From assembly GCF_001434395.1 (NCBI RefSeq), contig NZ_AZFS01000046.1, positions 1 through 64,000 of the forward strand: 64,000 nucleotides of DNA. The letters run 5' to 3'. Shown one piece after another: positions 25,872 to 34,543 of this stretch. The first letter of the stretch is position 1. Every line of letters begins with the position of its first letter. The notes beneath the pieces are model-generated. The model did no database searches. It was not told where the DNA came from and saw only the letters and a program-made list of their open reading frames with translations. This DNA is from Levilactobacillus hammesii DSM 16381 (lineage in GTDB: Bacteria > Bacillota > Bacilli > Lactobacillales > Lactobacillaceae). A program made the translations under genes and the position numbers.

Positions 25872-26540
25872 ATGCTCACAGCGCTAAACACTAAAATGCG
25901 GTTAAACCTCTGGGGCCTCGCCGCGACGCCCATCCTACTCAGCTTGGGGGTCTTCGGCCGCATCCATGGCTGGGCGGTCAATTGGCTGTGGATGGCGGTT
26001 ACCAGTGCCATCGCCTTAAGCTGGCAATTCGGTCTACCGGCTTTTCGTCAATTCTTTGGTAAACTCGCACGTCGTAGTTGGCTAACGATTCCGGGTGTGA
26101 TGGTGATGAGTTTAGTCCTGACCTTTAGTGCGGCGGTTATTGGGAAGAGCTTTCACCTGCTACACCTCAATGCCAATCCAACCGGGGCCGTTTTACAGAA
26201 CCACAGCCTATGGTCAAACCTAGGCGACCTGTTGCAAATAGCGGGGCAAATTTTGGGAGAAGAAATTTTTACCGCCGCCATTGCTTTGCCGATCTTTTAC
26301 CTCGTTGTGCGGCGATTCTCAGAGCGCACGGGCTGGTGGATTAGTTGCCTGGTCAGTGCGGTGGTCTTTGGCGGCATTCACCTGACAACCTACAATTGGG
26401 ACCTCTACCAATGTTTTATCGTCATCGGACTGACCCGTCTGCCGTTTAATGAGGCCTGGCGCAGAACGAACAGTTTGTGGGGTGGGGTAATCGCCCACGT
26501 TTTGTACGACTACTTATTATTAGCCAAGAATCTGTTTTAG
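25872..26540 (+). CDS. CPBP-family intramembrane metalloprotease
   Basis: A 222-residue multi-spanning protein with the CPBP/Abi motifs: GEEIF (glutamates of motif 1, about 134-138), FGGIHL (His of motif 2) and HVLYDY (motif 3). Such proteins cleave within membranes, and in lactobacilli they often give self-immunity to bacteriocins. No bacteriocin gene was found nearby, unless the 48-residue frame upstream on the other strand counts. ATG 25872 follows AAGGGGATG. It is convergent with the diguanylate cyclase gene. Confidence 0.87.
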   Translation: MLTALNTKMRLNLWGLAATPILLSLGVFGRIHGWAVNWLWMAVTSAIALSWQFGLPAFRQFFGKLARRSWLTIPGVMVMSLVLTFSAAVIGKSFHLLHLNANPTGAVLQNHSLWSNLGDLLQIAGQILGEEIFTAAIALPIFYLVVRRFSERTGWWISCLVSAVVFGGIHLTTYNWDLYQCFIVIGLTRLPFNEAWRRTNSLWGGVIAHVLYDYLLLAKNLF

Positions 26541-26579
26541 CACGGTTTGCCAAAGGTTGCAGCGGATCTGAACACATCA

Positions 26580-26632
26580 GAAAAACCCAGGAATACAATT
26601 CTCCGATCGAGAATTGTATTCCTGGGTTTTAA
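26580..26632. terminator. Bidirectional terminator with a perfect 22-base-pair stem
   Basis: The arms 26582-26603 and 26609-26630 are perfect complements around CGATC. The stem starts with AAAA and ends with TTTT, so it terminates both the CPBP gene (plus) and the diguanylate cyclase gene (minus). Confidence 0.95.
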
Positions 26633-26651
26633 CAAGGTTGTCCGCTGATCG

Positions 26652-27785
26652 CTAGTTGATCGTAATTTGATCACGGCCATGACGCTTAGAATAGTAAAGA
26701 TTTTGATCCGCACGACGGTAAAGATCGAGTTGATTTTCATCGGTCGTTGGAAACTGTGTGACACCGGCGGAAATACTAATATCAATGTCATTGCCGGCGT
26801 GATGGAACTGGGCGTCGTGAATGGCTTGGGCAATCGCGGCAACGTGAGCACTCGCTTGGGCAGTCGTGTAATTGTTGAAGATGATGGTGAATTCTTCACC
26901 ACCCGTTCGATAGAGTTTTAAGTCCGGGTCAATCGTCTTCAACTGTTGTGTGATGAGGCGGGCAACGTTGGCGAGCACGTAATCACCCGCCAAATGGCCG
27001 TAGGTATCGTTGACGTGCTTGAAGTGATCAATATCAAAGAGCATTAAGGTTAACGGTTTTTGGTGAAGGCCTGCAGACTCAAAGTCTTGGCCAAACTCAT
27101 TTTTAAAAGCATAGTAATTGCGAACGTGGGTCAATTCGTCAAAGTTGGTGGTGTAGGTGAGTTGGGCAATGGTATTCGCACCGGCCAAGACAGAGTTAAT
27201 GTAGACGAACGTGATGGTCATGAAGAAGAAGCTAAAGAGAATTTCCCAGGCAACCGTGGCGAAGCTCAGTTCAAATCGGAATTTAAGGACTGACCACATC
27301 GCAGTTGCGAAGACGAGGTTGACCAGCGTATAATCGCTAAAATTGCGCCACTCGTTGGCATGCCGATGCTTTTTAATGAAGGTCATCGCGAAGTAAAGGC
27401 CAAAGTAAATCGGGGCAAAAACCCAAGCCAGGCCGATGTCTAAGGTTCCGTTGAACCCCATGTAGATCAGGATTAGCAGCCCCAATTGCCACGGTCGTAT
27501 ATTTAACTCTAAAAAATAACTCACGAAGATCACAGCGAAGACTTGGAAATTCACGAAGACCCACCCGTTTGATGTGCCTTCAACGGTGAGTTGCGTGCTG
27601 ATAATGAGTAGCATCATGTAGATGACACCCAGGATGGTTTGAATCCGAGTGGTATTAACATGATCGTGCCGTTTTTCGAGGTATTTAATGAGTTTACTGG
27701 TCATGAACCAGTAAAGGGTGAGGACACCTAGTAGGAAGAACACACTGGTTAAGGCGGGTGTCACAAACCATTTAGACCAAGTCAT
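26652..27785 (-). CDS. Membrane-bound diguanylate cyclase (GGDEF), paralog 1
   Basis: A 377-residue enzyme expected to make cyclic di-GMP from two GTP. Residues 1 to about 200 hold about six or seven transmembrane helices of unknown sensory type. The GGDEF domain starts at LTHVRNYYAF; the active site is GGEEF at 295-299, and FDIDHFKHVND carries the metal-binding Asp. The allosteric RxxD site is absent (DPDL at that place), so product inhibition is unlikely. It is a close paralog of the next gene upstream, which points to tandem duplication. The ATG at 27785 lies six bases behind GGATGACGATGA. Cyclic di-GMP genes are uncommon in lactobacilli. Confidence 0.92.
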   Translation of the reverse strand: MTWSKWFVTPALTSVFFLLGVLTLYWFMTSKLIKYLEKRHDHVNTTRIQTILGVIYMMLLIISTQLTVEGTSNGWVFVNFQVFAVIFVSYFLELNIRPWQLGLLILIYMGFNGTLDIGLAWVFAPIYFGLYFAMTFIKKHRHANEWRNFSDYTLVNLVFATAMWSVLKFRFELSFATVAWEILFSFFFMTITFVYINSVLAGANTIAQLTYTTNFDELTHVRNYYAFKNEFGQDFESAGLHQKPLTLMLFDIDHFKHVNDTYGHLAGDYVLANVARLITQQLKTIDPDLKLYRTGGEEFTIIFNNYTTAQASAHVAAIAQAIHDAQFHHAGNDIDISISAGVTQFPTTDENQLDLYRRADQNLYYSKRHGRDQITIN

Positions 27786-27841
27786 TCATCGTCATCCATT
27801 CTTTTTAGATTTTTCCCGGGGAACCGGTGAGTTGGGGGGAA

Positions 27842-27872
27842 ATAAAAGAGTCTGGGAATGATCCCAAACTCC
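27842..27872 (-). terminator. Terminator of GGDEF paralog 2
   Basis: On the minus strand AGTTTGGGA pairs with TCCCAGACT and is followed by CTTTTATTT. It separates the two cyclase genes, so each may have its own transcript. Confidence 0.8.
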
Positions 27873-27881
27873 GGGTGCAAG

Positions 27882-29012
27882 TTAAGCAATTGTGACGCGA
27901 TCGCGCCCGTTTCGTTTCGAAAAATACAAGTTCTGATCCGCACGGCGGTATAGATCTAGTTGATTCTCATCGCCGGTCTGAAGTTGCGTGACACCAACAG
28001 AAATGCTAATGGCAATTTCCTGATTAGCGTGTTGAAAGTCACCGTTCTTCACGGCTTGTGCAATGGCATCAATGTGCGTGCGGGCCTGGTCGGTCGTGTA
28101 GTGGTTGAAGATGATGGTGAACTCTTCCCCACCGGTCCGATACAGTCGCAAGTCAGGATCAATCGTGGCCAGTTGTTTGGTAATCAGCTGGGCTACTGTA
28201 TTGAGCACGTAATCGCCAGCCAGATGACCGTACGTATCATTGACGTGCTTGAAGTGATCGATATCAAAGAGCATCAGTGTCAGTGGCCCGTGTTCCTTTT
28301 GGGCGCCTGAGAAGCTACAGCTGAAGTCATTTTTAAAGGCGAAGTAGTTGCGAACGTGGGTGAGGTCATCGAAGTTGGTCGTGTAGGTCAATTTCGCCAG
28401 GGTTGACGCGCTATCAAATAAGGAATCCACGTAGAAATACATAATCGTTAACAGAACAAAACTAAACAGAATTTCCCAGCCCATCGTGGCCCAATGCAAA
28501 TCAAAGCGGACCTTCGTGATGCCCCAAAGTATCACTGAAAAGATGAGGGTTGCGGAAGCGTAGTCAGCAAAATCGCGCCACGAGCCGTGCCGATGCAGCC
28601 TGATCTGTTTTAACGTGAAGTAGAAGCCAATGTAAACAACGGCAAAGGCCCAAGGCAACCACGACCCTAAGTTACCATTGACCAGCATAAAGAGCAAGGT
28701 TGCGGCGGCCAGTTGCCACAGTCGAATCTGCAACATCAAAAAGTAGCTGACAAAGACAATCGCGAAGATTTCAAAGTTGGTGAAGACCCAGCTGTTGACG
28801 GTGCCATTGACCGCTGCCTGTGTCAAAATCAACAGAAGGAGCATGTAAATGATCCCAACGGCCGTTCGAACTTTAGGCACATCAACGTGCTTACCGCGTC
28901 GTCCGAGATATTGAATTAATTTATTGGTCATAAACCAATAGAGGGTCAGGACGCCCAATAGAAAGAAAATACTAGTGAATGCGGGCGCCACGAACCATTT
29001 GGACCAAGTCAT
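27882..29012 (-). CDS. Membrane-bound diguanylate cyclase (GGDEF), paralog 2
   Basis: A 376-residue paralog of the neighbouring gene, alike over its whole length from MTWSKWFV to the end. It has about six or seven transmembrane helices, then a GGDEF domain with FDIDHFKHVND and active site GGEEF. It also lacks the RxxD inhibitory site. ATG 29012 is chosen because GGATGA precedes it at the same spacing as in paralog 1; ATG 29021 would add MTN. The membrane part differs more than the catalytic part, which suggests two sensors with different inputs and one output. Confidence 0.92.
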   Translation of the reverse strand: MTWSKWFVAPAFTSIFFLLGVLTLYWFMTNKLIQYLGRRGKHVDVPKVRTAVGIIYMLLLLILTQAAVNGTVNSWVFTNFEIFAIVFVSYFLMLQIRLWQLAAATLLFMLVNGNLGSWLPWAFAVVYIGFYFTLKQIRLHRHGSWRDFADYASATLIFSVILWGITKVRFDLHWATMGWEILFSFVLLTIMYFYVDSLFDSASTLAKLTYTTNFDDLTHVRNYFAFKNDFSCSFSGAQKEHGPLTLMLFDIDHFKHVNDTYGHLAGDYVLNTVAQLITKQLATIDPDLRLYRTGGEEFTIIFNHYTTDQARTHIDAIAQAVKNGDFQHANQEIAISISVGVTQLQTGDENQLDLYRRADQNLYFSKRNGRDRVTIA

Positions 29013-29117
29013 GTTAGTCATCCGTTCTTATAATGTATGTGTGCTAAAAATATACGCTGCTTATATATTAACTCACGAAACTTAACTACACTATATATAT
29101 TGATGAGAATTTACTGA

Positions 29118-29165
29118 AAATAAGGAGCTGGTCCCAAACAATGCGTTCGAGCCAACTCCTTAAGC
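29118..29165 (-). terminator. Terminator of the EAL gene
   Basis: On the minus strand AAGGAGTTGG pairs with CCAGCTCCTT and is followed by ATTTTC. The T-run is short. Confidence 0.6.
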
Positions 29166-29812
29166 TAAACGAGACTGGGTTTGCCGTAAAGATAACCTTG
29201 GTGTAAAGAAATACCAAATTGTTTAGCCAAAGCCTGATCCTTAGCGTCTTCGACCCCTTCCAATACCATTTGTAACCGGTAGTGTTTGGCAATCTTAGAC
29301 CAAAAGGCCAATGATTCTGGAATATCAGCTGCCCGATTTTCCATCCGTAAATTTTGCATAGCAAATTTAATCTCATCCACGTATGGCAGTAGGTGCTGGA
29401 TATTATCGTAGGTATTCGAGCCAGTGCCAACATCATCTAACACTAATTTGATGTCATGTTGATGCAAGGCCAGACTAAAGAGCTGAACCTCGGGCAGCGT
29501 AGGCGCCTCGGTAAGTTCGATGGTCAGGGCCGCGGGGCTAATCCGTTTCTTTAGGGCAATCACGGTGCCCAAGGTAAAGGGATCACGCAATTGCTGGTTA
29601 TTGAGATTAAACGCCAGGACTTGCTGATTAGTTGCGGTATGCAGAGCCGTTACCGTTTGCTCTAGCAAGGCCGCTTGATCGGAAACGGAAATATCCGTAA
29701 AGTGTTGTGGCAGCACCCAGGATTGATCTTGCTGCTTGCGCAGGAGGACTTCATAGCCAAATACTTTGTGATCATCCTGATTGATTTGTGGCTGGACAAA
29801 AAAACGATACAT
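29165..29812 (-). CDS. Stand-alone EAL-domain protein (cyclic di-GMP phosphodiesterase)
   Basis: A 215-residue soluble protein consisting of one EAL domain. EAL reads EVL in GYEVLLRK. The metal and catalytic set looks largely kept: ELTE, LDDVGTGSNT (DDFGTG site), EIKFAM (Lys), LEGVED and QGYLYGKP. Hydrolysis of cyclic di-GMP to pGpG is therefore plausible, opposing the two cyclases upstream. It ends early compared with longer EAL proteins. AAAGGAG precedes ATG 29812. A promoter of its own (TTGTAC 29882-29877, TAAAAT 29860-29855) is visible, and it reads in the same direction as the cyclases. Confidence 0.88.
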   Translation of the reverse strand: MYRFFVQPQINQDDHKVFGYEVLLRKQQDQSWVLPQHFTDISVSDQAALLEQTVTALHTATNQQVLAFNLNNQQLRDPFTLGTVIALKKRISPAALTIELTEAPTLPEVQLFSLALHQHDIKLVLDDVGTGSNTYDNIQHLLPYVDEIKFAMQNLRMENRAADIPESLAFWSKIAKHYRLQMVLEGVEDAKDQALAKQFGISLHQGYLYGKPSLV

Positions 29813-29854
29813 TTGAGTCGACTCCTTTAAATGGACGATTTAGTAGGTACCCTT

Positions 29855-29882
29855 ATTTTAGTCCTTTTTAGTGAAAGTACAA
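29855..29882 (-). promoter_or_regulatory. Promoter of the EAL gene
   Basis: On the minus strand TTGTAC, a 16-base spacer and TAAAAT, about 45 bases before the ATG. Confidence 0.6.
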
Positions 29883-30171
29883 CGCCATATATGTTTTAGT
29901 GTTGCTAGTGATTTACATTTAGACTAAAAAAGGGCGTAGACCAGCGACCCGCTTGACGAGTTACCCGGCTTACTTTTAAATTTGGGCCGGATATTGGAGC
30001 CTGCGGAGATACCCAACAGGTTAAATTAAGCGTTGTAAAACTAAAAGATGCGGGCTAAGCCGACCGTACAGTGAAGCATGTATGCGCTTGGTCATACTGC
30101 TTAGCTAAGGGAAAGTACTGGTCATACCTATTCTAGCAACAACAATCAGCCAGAAACTGGACAACATGGTG

Positions 30172-30650
30172 GTCTTTTCGCCTTACCGGTCAGCAGATAT
30201 GGTCTGGAACGGGGCGAACACAACTTGAAGCCTCGAAAGAGCCGAGTCTACAAGCTTGGTTTTCTACTAAGCCAGTAAGAAAATCACTTACTGACTAAGT
30301 AGAACGACGCGCCTGAGACCATATCTGCCGACCTCTCGGCTTACACAGTATTCTTAGTTGACTGTGATGATGATTGTAGCAGTCGTGATTAGTTGAACTC
30401 CGAAGTGTTAGGTAGTCGACACTTACAGCTATTTTCGTGATAAAACACAATCAGCGCCGGAGGAGGACAGGGATGGAGCCAGCCGTGAAGGTGTTGTTAA
30501 CTGGCGTTTTTTTAGCCAGTTTACAACACGGGCGACTTGGGAGATACGTGATTTTCGTAGCTTCAAAGCGAGCGAGAAGACTGGTGGCCTTCCAGGCTGA
30601 AGCGTCCTCACAGCAGGCGGAATCCCTGGCAGCCGCAGTGCGCCCAATTT
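30172..30650 (+). repeat. Copy C of the large structured intergenic element (diverged)
   Basis: A diverged copy in the 970-base gap between the EAL and LCP genes. Domain I is closed by a perfect 13-base-pair stem (30193-30205 with 30316-30328) whose sequence differs from copies A and B. It contains TTCTACT/AGTAGAA and AGTAAG/CTTACT stems not found in A or B. Domain II is well conserved: closing CAGGGAT/ATCCCTG (30468-30474 with 30622-30628), a hairpin with 15-base arms and one T-T mismatch (30491-30505 with 30515-30529) and the A-G mismatch hairpin (30536-30568). The outer terminal stem is lost on the right. It reads plus while both neighbours read minus. The 290 bases before it show no gene. 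Confidence 0.75.
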
Positions 30651-30736
30651 AGACTTAATTTAATGGTGCAAATACTTATCAATACTGGACGACGATAGAT
30701 ATTTCATCTTCCAATCCCTTACTGGTTAAAAATGAA

Positions 30737-30767
30737 CCAAAAAAGACGCCATCGCAAGGATGACGTC
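30737..30767 (-). terminator. Terminator of the LCP gene
   Basis: On the minus strand GACGTCATC pairs with GATGGCGTC around CTTGC, followed by six T. Confidence 0.9.
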
Positions 30768-30783
30768 ATCTGTGAATCTGTGA

Positions 30784-31929
30784 TTAATAACCGTAGTTGC
30801 CATTGTTGGCAGAAGAACCGTAGCCAGAATTAGTGGTGTCATAGCTGGTGTCCGTCCCGTAGGCCGTGGTATCAGCATCAGACGTGAAGTTCTTGGTCTC
30901 CGCTAACTCCAGTGTCTTACGGATGTGGTTGGAAACCTTCTTTAACTCAGCGTTAGTGGGGACTTGGTAAGAAAGACCATCAATCATGGCATCCTGTCCC
31001 TGTAACGTTTCGGACTTGATATGGTGAGAGGCGTCGCCGTACTTGGCCCGGATCTGCATGAGGTCATCGAAGGTCAAGTCGGTCTTCAAGTTCCCGTTAA
31101 GCGAGGTCAAAATTTGTTGGTAACGCGTCAACGAGGTTAACCCTGCAGCCTTAACGACCAGCTTTTGGAGAACCTGTCGTTGCCGCTTTTGCCGACCGTA
31201 GTCACCCAAGGGATCTTCATGTCGCATCCGGGAGTAAGCCAAGGCTTGTTTCCCATTCAGATGGACTTTCTTTCCCTTGGTGACGTTGGCTGACCCGTAG
31301 TGGAAGGTCAATGGCGGCGTCACATCAACACCGTTAACGGCATCGACCATCTTTTCCAAGCCACCCATGTTAACGATGGCATAGAAGTCAATGGGGATGT
31401 CGAGGAGGTTCTCAACCGTCTTAACAGCCGTCTTAGGGCCGCCAATCGTGTAGGCAGCGTTGATCTTCTGTACGGAAGCGTTGACGCCCGAGCCAACCGT
31501 TACCCGCGTGTCCCGTGGAATACTCGTCAGGTACGCGGTTTCCTTAGTTGGGTTAATGGTCGCGACCATCATGGTATCGGTCCGGCCCATGTCGGAACGG
31601 CCCAGTGCCCCGGTATCCGTTCCCATTAAGAGAATGGAGAAGGGCTTGTTTTTCTTTAAGACGGCCGAGACATTACGACTCTTAGCGGCCTTGGATGACT
31701 CATAGGTCTGACTGAAGGTCTTCTTGGCGGAGTTCCAGGCTTGATAGCCGTAAGCCAGACCACCAGTCAGCATGACCAGCAGGGCAATGACGATCGTCCA
31801 CATGACGGGACGATGGGGGTGAACTTGCGGCGTTTTAAAGTGTGAATTGCGATCGGCGCGCCGGTCATAGACCTGTTCGAAATCCTCAGGTGACCGTTGC
31901 CGTCTACTTCCATTGTTATCGTTTGGCAT
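30784..31929 (-). CDS. LytR-CpsA-Psr family cell-wall glycopolymer ligase
   Basis: A 381-residue membrane-anchored enzyme that transfers teichoic acids or polysaccharides from undecaprenyl carriers to peptidoglycan. An acidic/basic cytoplasmic tail of about 43 residues is followed by one membrane helix (about 44-66, MWTIVIALLVMLTGGLAYG). The extracellular LCP domain shows LLMGTDTG, GRTDTMM, TSIPRDTR and the downstream GRQKRQRQVL Arg cluster. A Ser/Gly/Tyr/Asn-rich tail ends the protein. It stands alone with its own terminator. Confidence 0.93.
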   Translation of the reverse strand: MPNDNNGSRRQRSPEDFEQVYDRRADRNSHFKTPQVHPHRPVMWTIVIALLVMLTGGLAYGYQAWNSAKKTFSQTYESSKAAKSRNVSAVLKKNKPFSILLMGTDTGALGRSDMGRTDTMMVATINPTKETAYLTSIPRDTRVTVGSGVNASVQKINAAYTIGGPKTAVKTVENLLDIPIDFYAIVNMGGLEKMVDAVNGVDVTPPLTFHYGSANVTKGKKVHLNGKQALAYSRMRHEDPLGDYGRQKRQRQVLQKLVVKAAGLTSLTRYQQILTSLNGNLKTDLTFDDLMQIRAKYGDASHHIKSETLQGQDAMIDGLSYQVPTNAELKKVSNHIRKTLELAETKNFTSDADTTAYGTDTSYDTTNSGYGSSANNGNYGY

Positions 31930-32193
31930 AGTTATTTCCTCATCCTCATTAAGATCTTTGTATACACGCTACTGGCGCTCACGACAGCTGAACATCGGCG
32001 CTAGCCAGTTCAATCAGATTTTAGCAGTTCCCCTGGAAATCTGATTTGCGGACTCAATTAATTTATTAGACCACAAAAAAGGCCATTCGTAAACGCTTGG
32101 TCACCTTAAAACGGGGTGGAATTCCGGTCAATATAGAAGATAAATGCGGATTCCTGAAGCTTGTCAAGGTGAGCTTAGACTTGGTATACAGCC

Positions 32194-32241
32194 ATTTGTA
32201 ACCGGTTACGAATTCGAGGGAAGCGAGACCCGTGCTATAAT
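32194..32241 (+). promoter_or_regulatory. Palindromic operator and promoter of the AEC/EamA unit
   Basis: ATTTGTAACCGGTTACGAAT (32194-32213) contains the perfect 12-base palindrome GTAACCGGTTAC. It lies just upstream of an extended -10 box TGCTATAAT (32233-32241) with a poor -35, a layout that fits an activator site. A partial second copy, ATTCGTAAACG, lies about 100 bases upstream. The binding protein is unknown. The rest of the gap 31930-32193 shows no gene. Confidence 0.6.
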
Positions 32242-32298
32242 GGGCCAAGTTAGTTAAGAAACGTTAATATTTTATGATGATTGGCGGGAGGAAGTCTC

Positions 32299-33246
32299 AT
32301 GGCCGTCTTTGTGCGTAGCGTCTCAGGTGTCTTAATTATCCTGGTGATGATTGGTTTAGGTTATATTCTTTCCCGTCGTGGCTGGTTCGATGAACAGTCT
32401 CGACGGCTAATTGCCCGCCTGGTGACGCAGATTGCGTTGCCGGCTTATATGATCAGTACAATTACGACCCAGTTTTCGGCGGCGACGTTAAAGTCAACAC
32501 TGCCGGATCTGCGGTTTCCAATTGTGTCTATGCTGATCATGTTTGGCCTGTCGGTGATTGCCTTTCATGGCTTTAAAGTTCATCCCGCACGACGGGGGCT
32601 CTTTGAGGCGATGTTTGCCAATTCCAACACGGTCTTTGTGGGCTTGCCCGTCAATGAGGCGTTGTTTGGACCCAAGAGTATGCCGTTCGTCCTGGTCTAT
32701 TACATGGCGAATACGACGTTCTTTTGGACGCTAGGGGCCTACCTGATTCAACGTGATGGTCAGGGCTCGGCAAAGTTTAATCTGGTGACGACGTTAAAGA
32801 AGATTTTCTCGCCACCGCTGCTGGGCTTTATGCTCGGTGTGGTACTGGTGCTGCTGGACATTCAGCTGCCGACTTGGATCATGAAGGACTTTAGTTACGT
32901 CGGGGGATTAACCGTGCCGTTGTCGATGATTTTCATTGGAACGGCGATTGCCGGGGCGGGGGTACAAAATATCCGCCTCAACCGTGACAGTCTCGGGATT
33001 CTTTTCGGCCGATTTTTAGTCGCGCCCACGTTAATGGCCTGTTTAGTCATTCCAACGCCAATGCCATTATTAATGAAGCAAGTCTTTATTTTACAAGCGG
33101 CGATGCCCGTCATGACCAACGCCCCGGTAGTGGCTAAGCTCTACCACGCGGATACGGATTATGCGGCCATCATGGTAACCGAAACGACCCTCCTAAGTTT
33201 AGTGGTGATTCCGATTCTGATGGTTATCGTCCAACAGATTCACTAG
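32299..33246 (+). CDS. AEC-family transporter (auxin efflux carrier/malate permease type)
   Basis: A 315-residue protein with about ten membrane helices in two halves. GLGYILSRRGWFD near the start and ASNTVFVGLPVNEALFG-like FANSNTVFVGLPV in the middle are typical of AEC permeases, some of which carry malate or other organic acids in lactic acid bacteria. ATG 32299 follows GGGAGGAAG; a TTG 18 bases upstream is less likely. The EamA transporter gene follows after 38 bases without a terminator. Confidence 0.87.
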   Translation: MAVFVRSVSGVLIILVMIGLGYILSRRGWFDEQSRRLIARLVTQIALPAYMISTITTQFSAATLKSTLPDLRFPIVSMLIMFGLSVIAFHGFKVHPARRGLFEAMFANSNTVFVGLPVNEALFGPKSMPFVLVYYMANTTFFWTLGAYLIQRDGQGSAKFNLVTTLKKIFSPPLLGFMLGVVLVLLDIQLPTWIMKDFSYVGGLTVPLSMIFIGTAIAGAGVQNIRLNRDSLGILFGRFLVAPTLMACLVIPTPMPLLMKQVFILQAAMPVMTNAPVVAKLYHADTDYAAIMVTETTLLSLVVIPILMVIVQQIH

Positions 33247-33284
33247 TCGATGCAGGTTTTACATAGGGAGGAACTAGGTTCGTT

Positions 33285-34355
33285 TTGAGAAAAACGTTGT
33301 TGTATATCGCATTTTCAACTTTGATGTTTAGTTCGATGGAAATCGCTTTGAAGGCGGCTGGTGGAGCATTTAATCCCATCCAGCTTAACCTGATTCGTTT
33401 CTTCATCGGGGGTGTTGTTCTGTTGCCTATCGCGCTACGGGCGCTGAGCAAGCAGCAACACCATCTGACGCGCTCCGATTGGGGACTCTTCTTCCTGACC
33501 GGATTCGTCTGCGTGATTGTGTCCATGACGCTGTATCAACTGGCTATTTCAGTCGATGAGGCATCAACGGTCGCTGTTCTGTTTAGCTGCAACCCCGTCT
33601 TTGCTTTGATCTTCTCCTACCTCATTTTGCATGAGCGGATGGGGCGAGCTAACTTAATTGCCGTTGTGATTTCGATTATTGGCTTAATCGTGATCGTGAA
33701 CCCCGCACATTTGACCAATGCGGTTGGGCTTAGCCTGGCTATTGGGTCTGCGTTGACCTTTGGGTTATACAGCATTGTGTCCCGGTGGGGCTCTGTTCGG
33801 CACCACTTTAATGGGATTATCATGACGTGCTTTACGTTCTTTGCCGGTTCATTTGAACTCTTATTACTGATGTTGGCGAGTCACATTCCCGCAGTTGCTG
33901 GGGGAATGCGGCAGGTGTCATGGCTCAGTCAGTTCGCTGCGATGCCAATTCTGAAGAACGTTAGCTTAAATTACTTCTGGCTCCTGTTCTTCATTGGTGT
34001 TTGTGTCACCGGTGGTGGTTTTGCCTTTTACTTCTTAGCCATGGAACGTTCCGATGTCTCCACGGCTTCCCTGGTCTTCTTCATCAAGCCAGGATTGGCA
34101 CCTATCTTGGCCGCATTGCTGATTCACGAACGGATTTTGACCAATACCATTGTTGGGATTGTCATTATCTTATTGGGGTCCGTCGTCACCTTTATGGGGA
34201 ACCGGGTCAAGTCTCGGGAATCTCAATTGGCGGATCAGGAAGCCACCGTTCCAGCCAGCGATTTCCAAGAAGCGACGCCACAAACAGCCGCAGCCAAATT
34301 GCGTGAACGTGCTGAGGCTCACGTGAAGTCTTCTTCAACGGAATCTACGGATTAA
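33285..34355 (+). CDS. EamA/DMT-superfamily transporter
   Basis: A 356-residue membrane protein with ten predicted helices arranged as two EamA repeats (each about 140 residues; FSSMEIALKAAGGAFNPIQ begins the first, SALTFGLYSIVSRWG the second), followed by a hydrophilic tail of about 55 residues rich in Ala, Glu and Ser. DMT transporters usually export amino acids or metabolites. It starts with TTG, 13 bases behind GGGAGG. It is the second gene of the AEC unit and ends at a terminator. Confidence 0.88.
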   Translation: MRKTLLYIAFSTLMFSSMEIALKAAGGAFNPIQLNLIRFFIGGVVLLPIALRALSKQQHHLTRSDWGLFFLTGFVCVIVSMTLYQLAISVDEASTVAVLFSCNPVFALIFSYLILHERMGRANLIAVVISIIGLIVIVNPAHLTNAVGLSLAIGSALTFGLYSIVSRWGSVRHHFNGIIMTCFTFFAGSFELLLLMLASHIPAVAGGMRQVSWLSQFAAMPILKNVSLNYFWLLFFIGVCVTGGGFAFYFLAMERSDVSTASLVFFIKPGLAPILAALLIHERILTNTIVGIVIILLGSVVTFMGNRVKSRESQLADQEATVPASDFQEATPQTAAAKLRERAEAHVKSSSTESTD

Positions 34356-34376
34356 ATTTAAATTGAATGTTAAACG

Positions 34377-34405
34377 AAGAACTGCGCTGAGGCGTGGTTC
34401 TTTTT
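34377..34405 (+). terminator. Terminator of the AEC/EamA unit
   Basis: AAGAAC...CGC pairs with GCG...GTTCTT, followed by T. Confidence 0.8.
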
Positions 34406-34543
34406 GGTTAGCAGGGGTTTTATCGCCAACGGCGGACGGGTCAAACCGGCCTTCCGTGATTTCTTGCACAAATTAAGCGAAACCGTGCGCCGCCTATGTT
34501 ATGATTGTCGTGGTAATTCACAGAGAGAAAGGGAGCGTGACGA

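Noticed and set aside
29930-30120. A fifth, partial copy of the large element
   Set aside because: Several small GC-rich hairpins are present but none align with the conserved stems.
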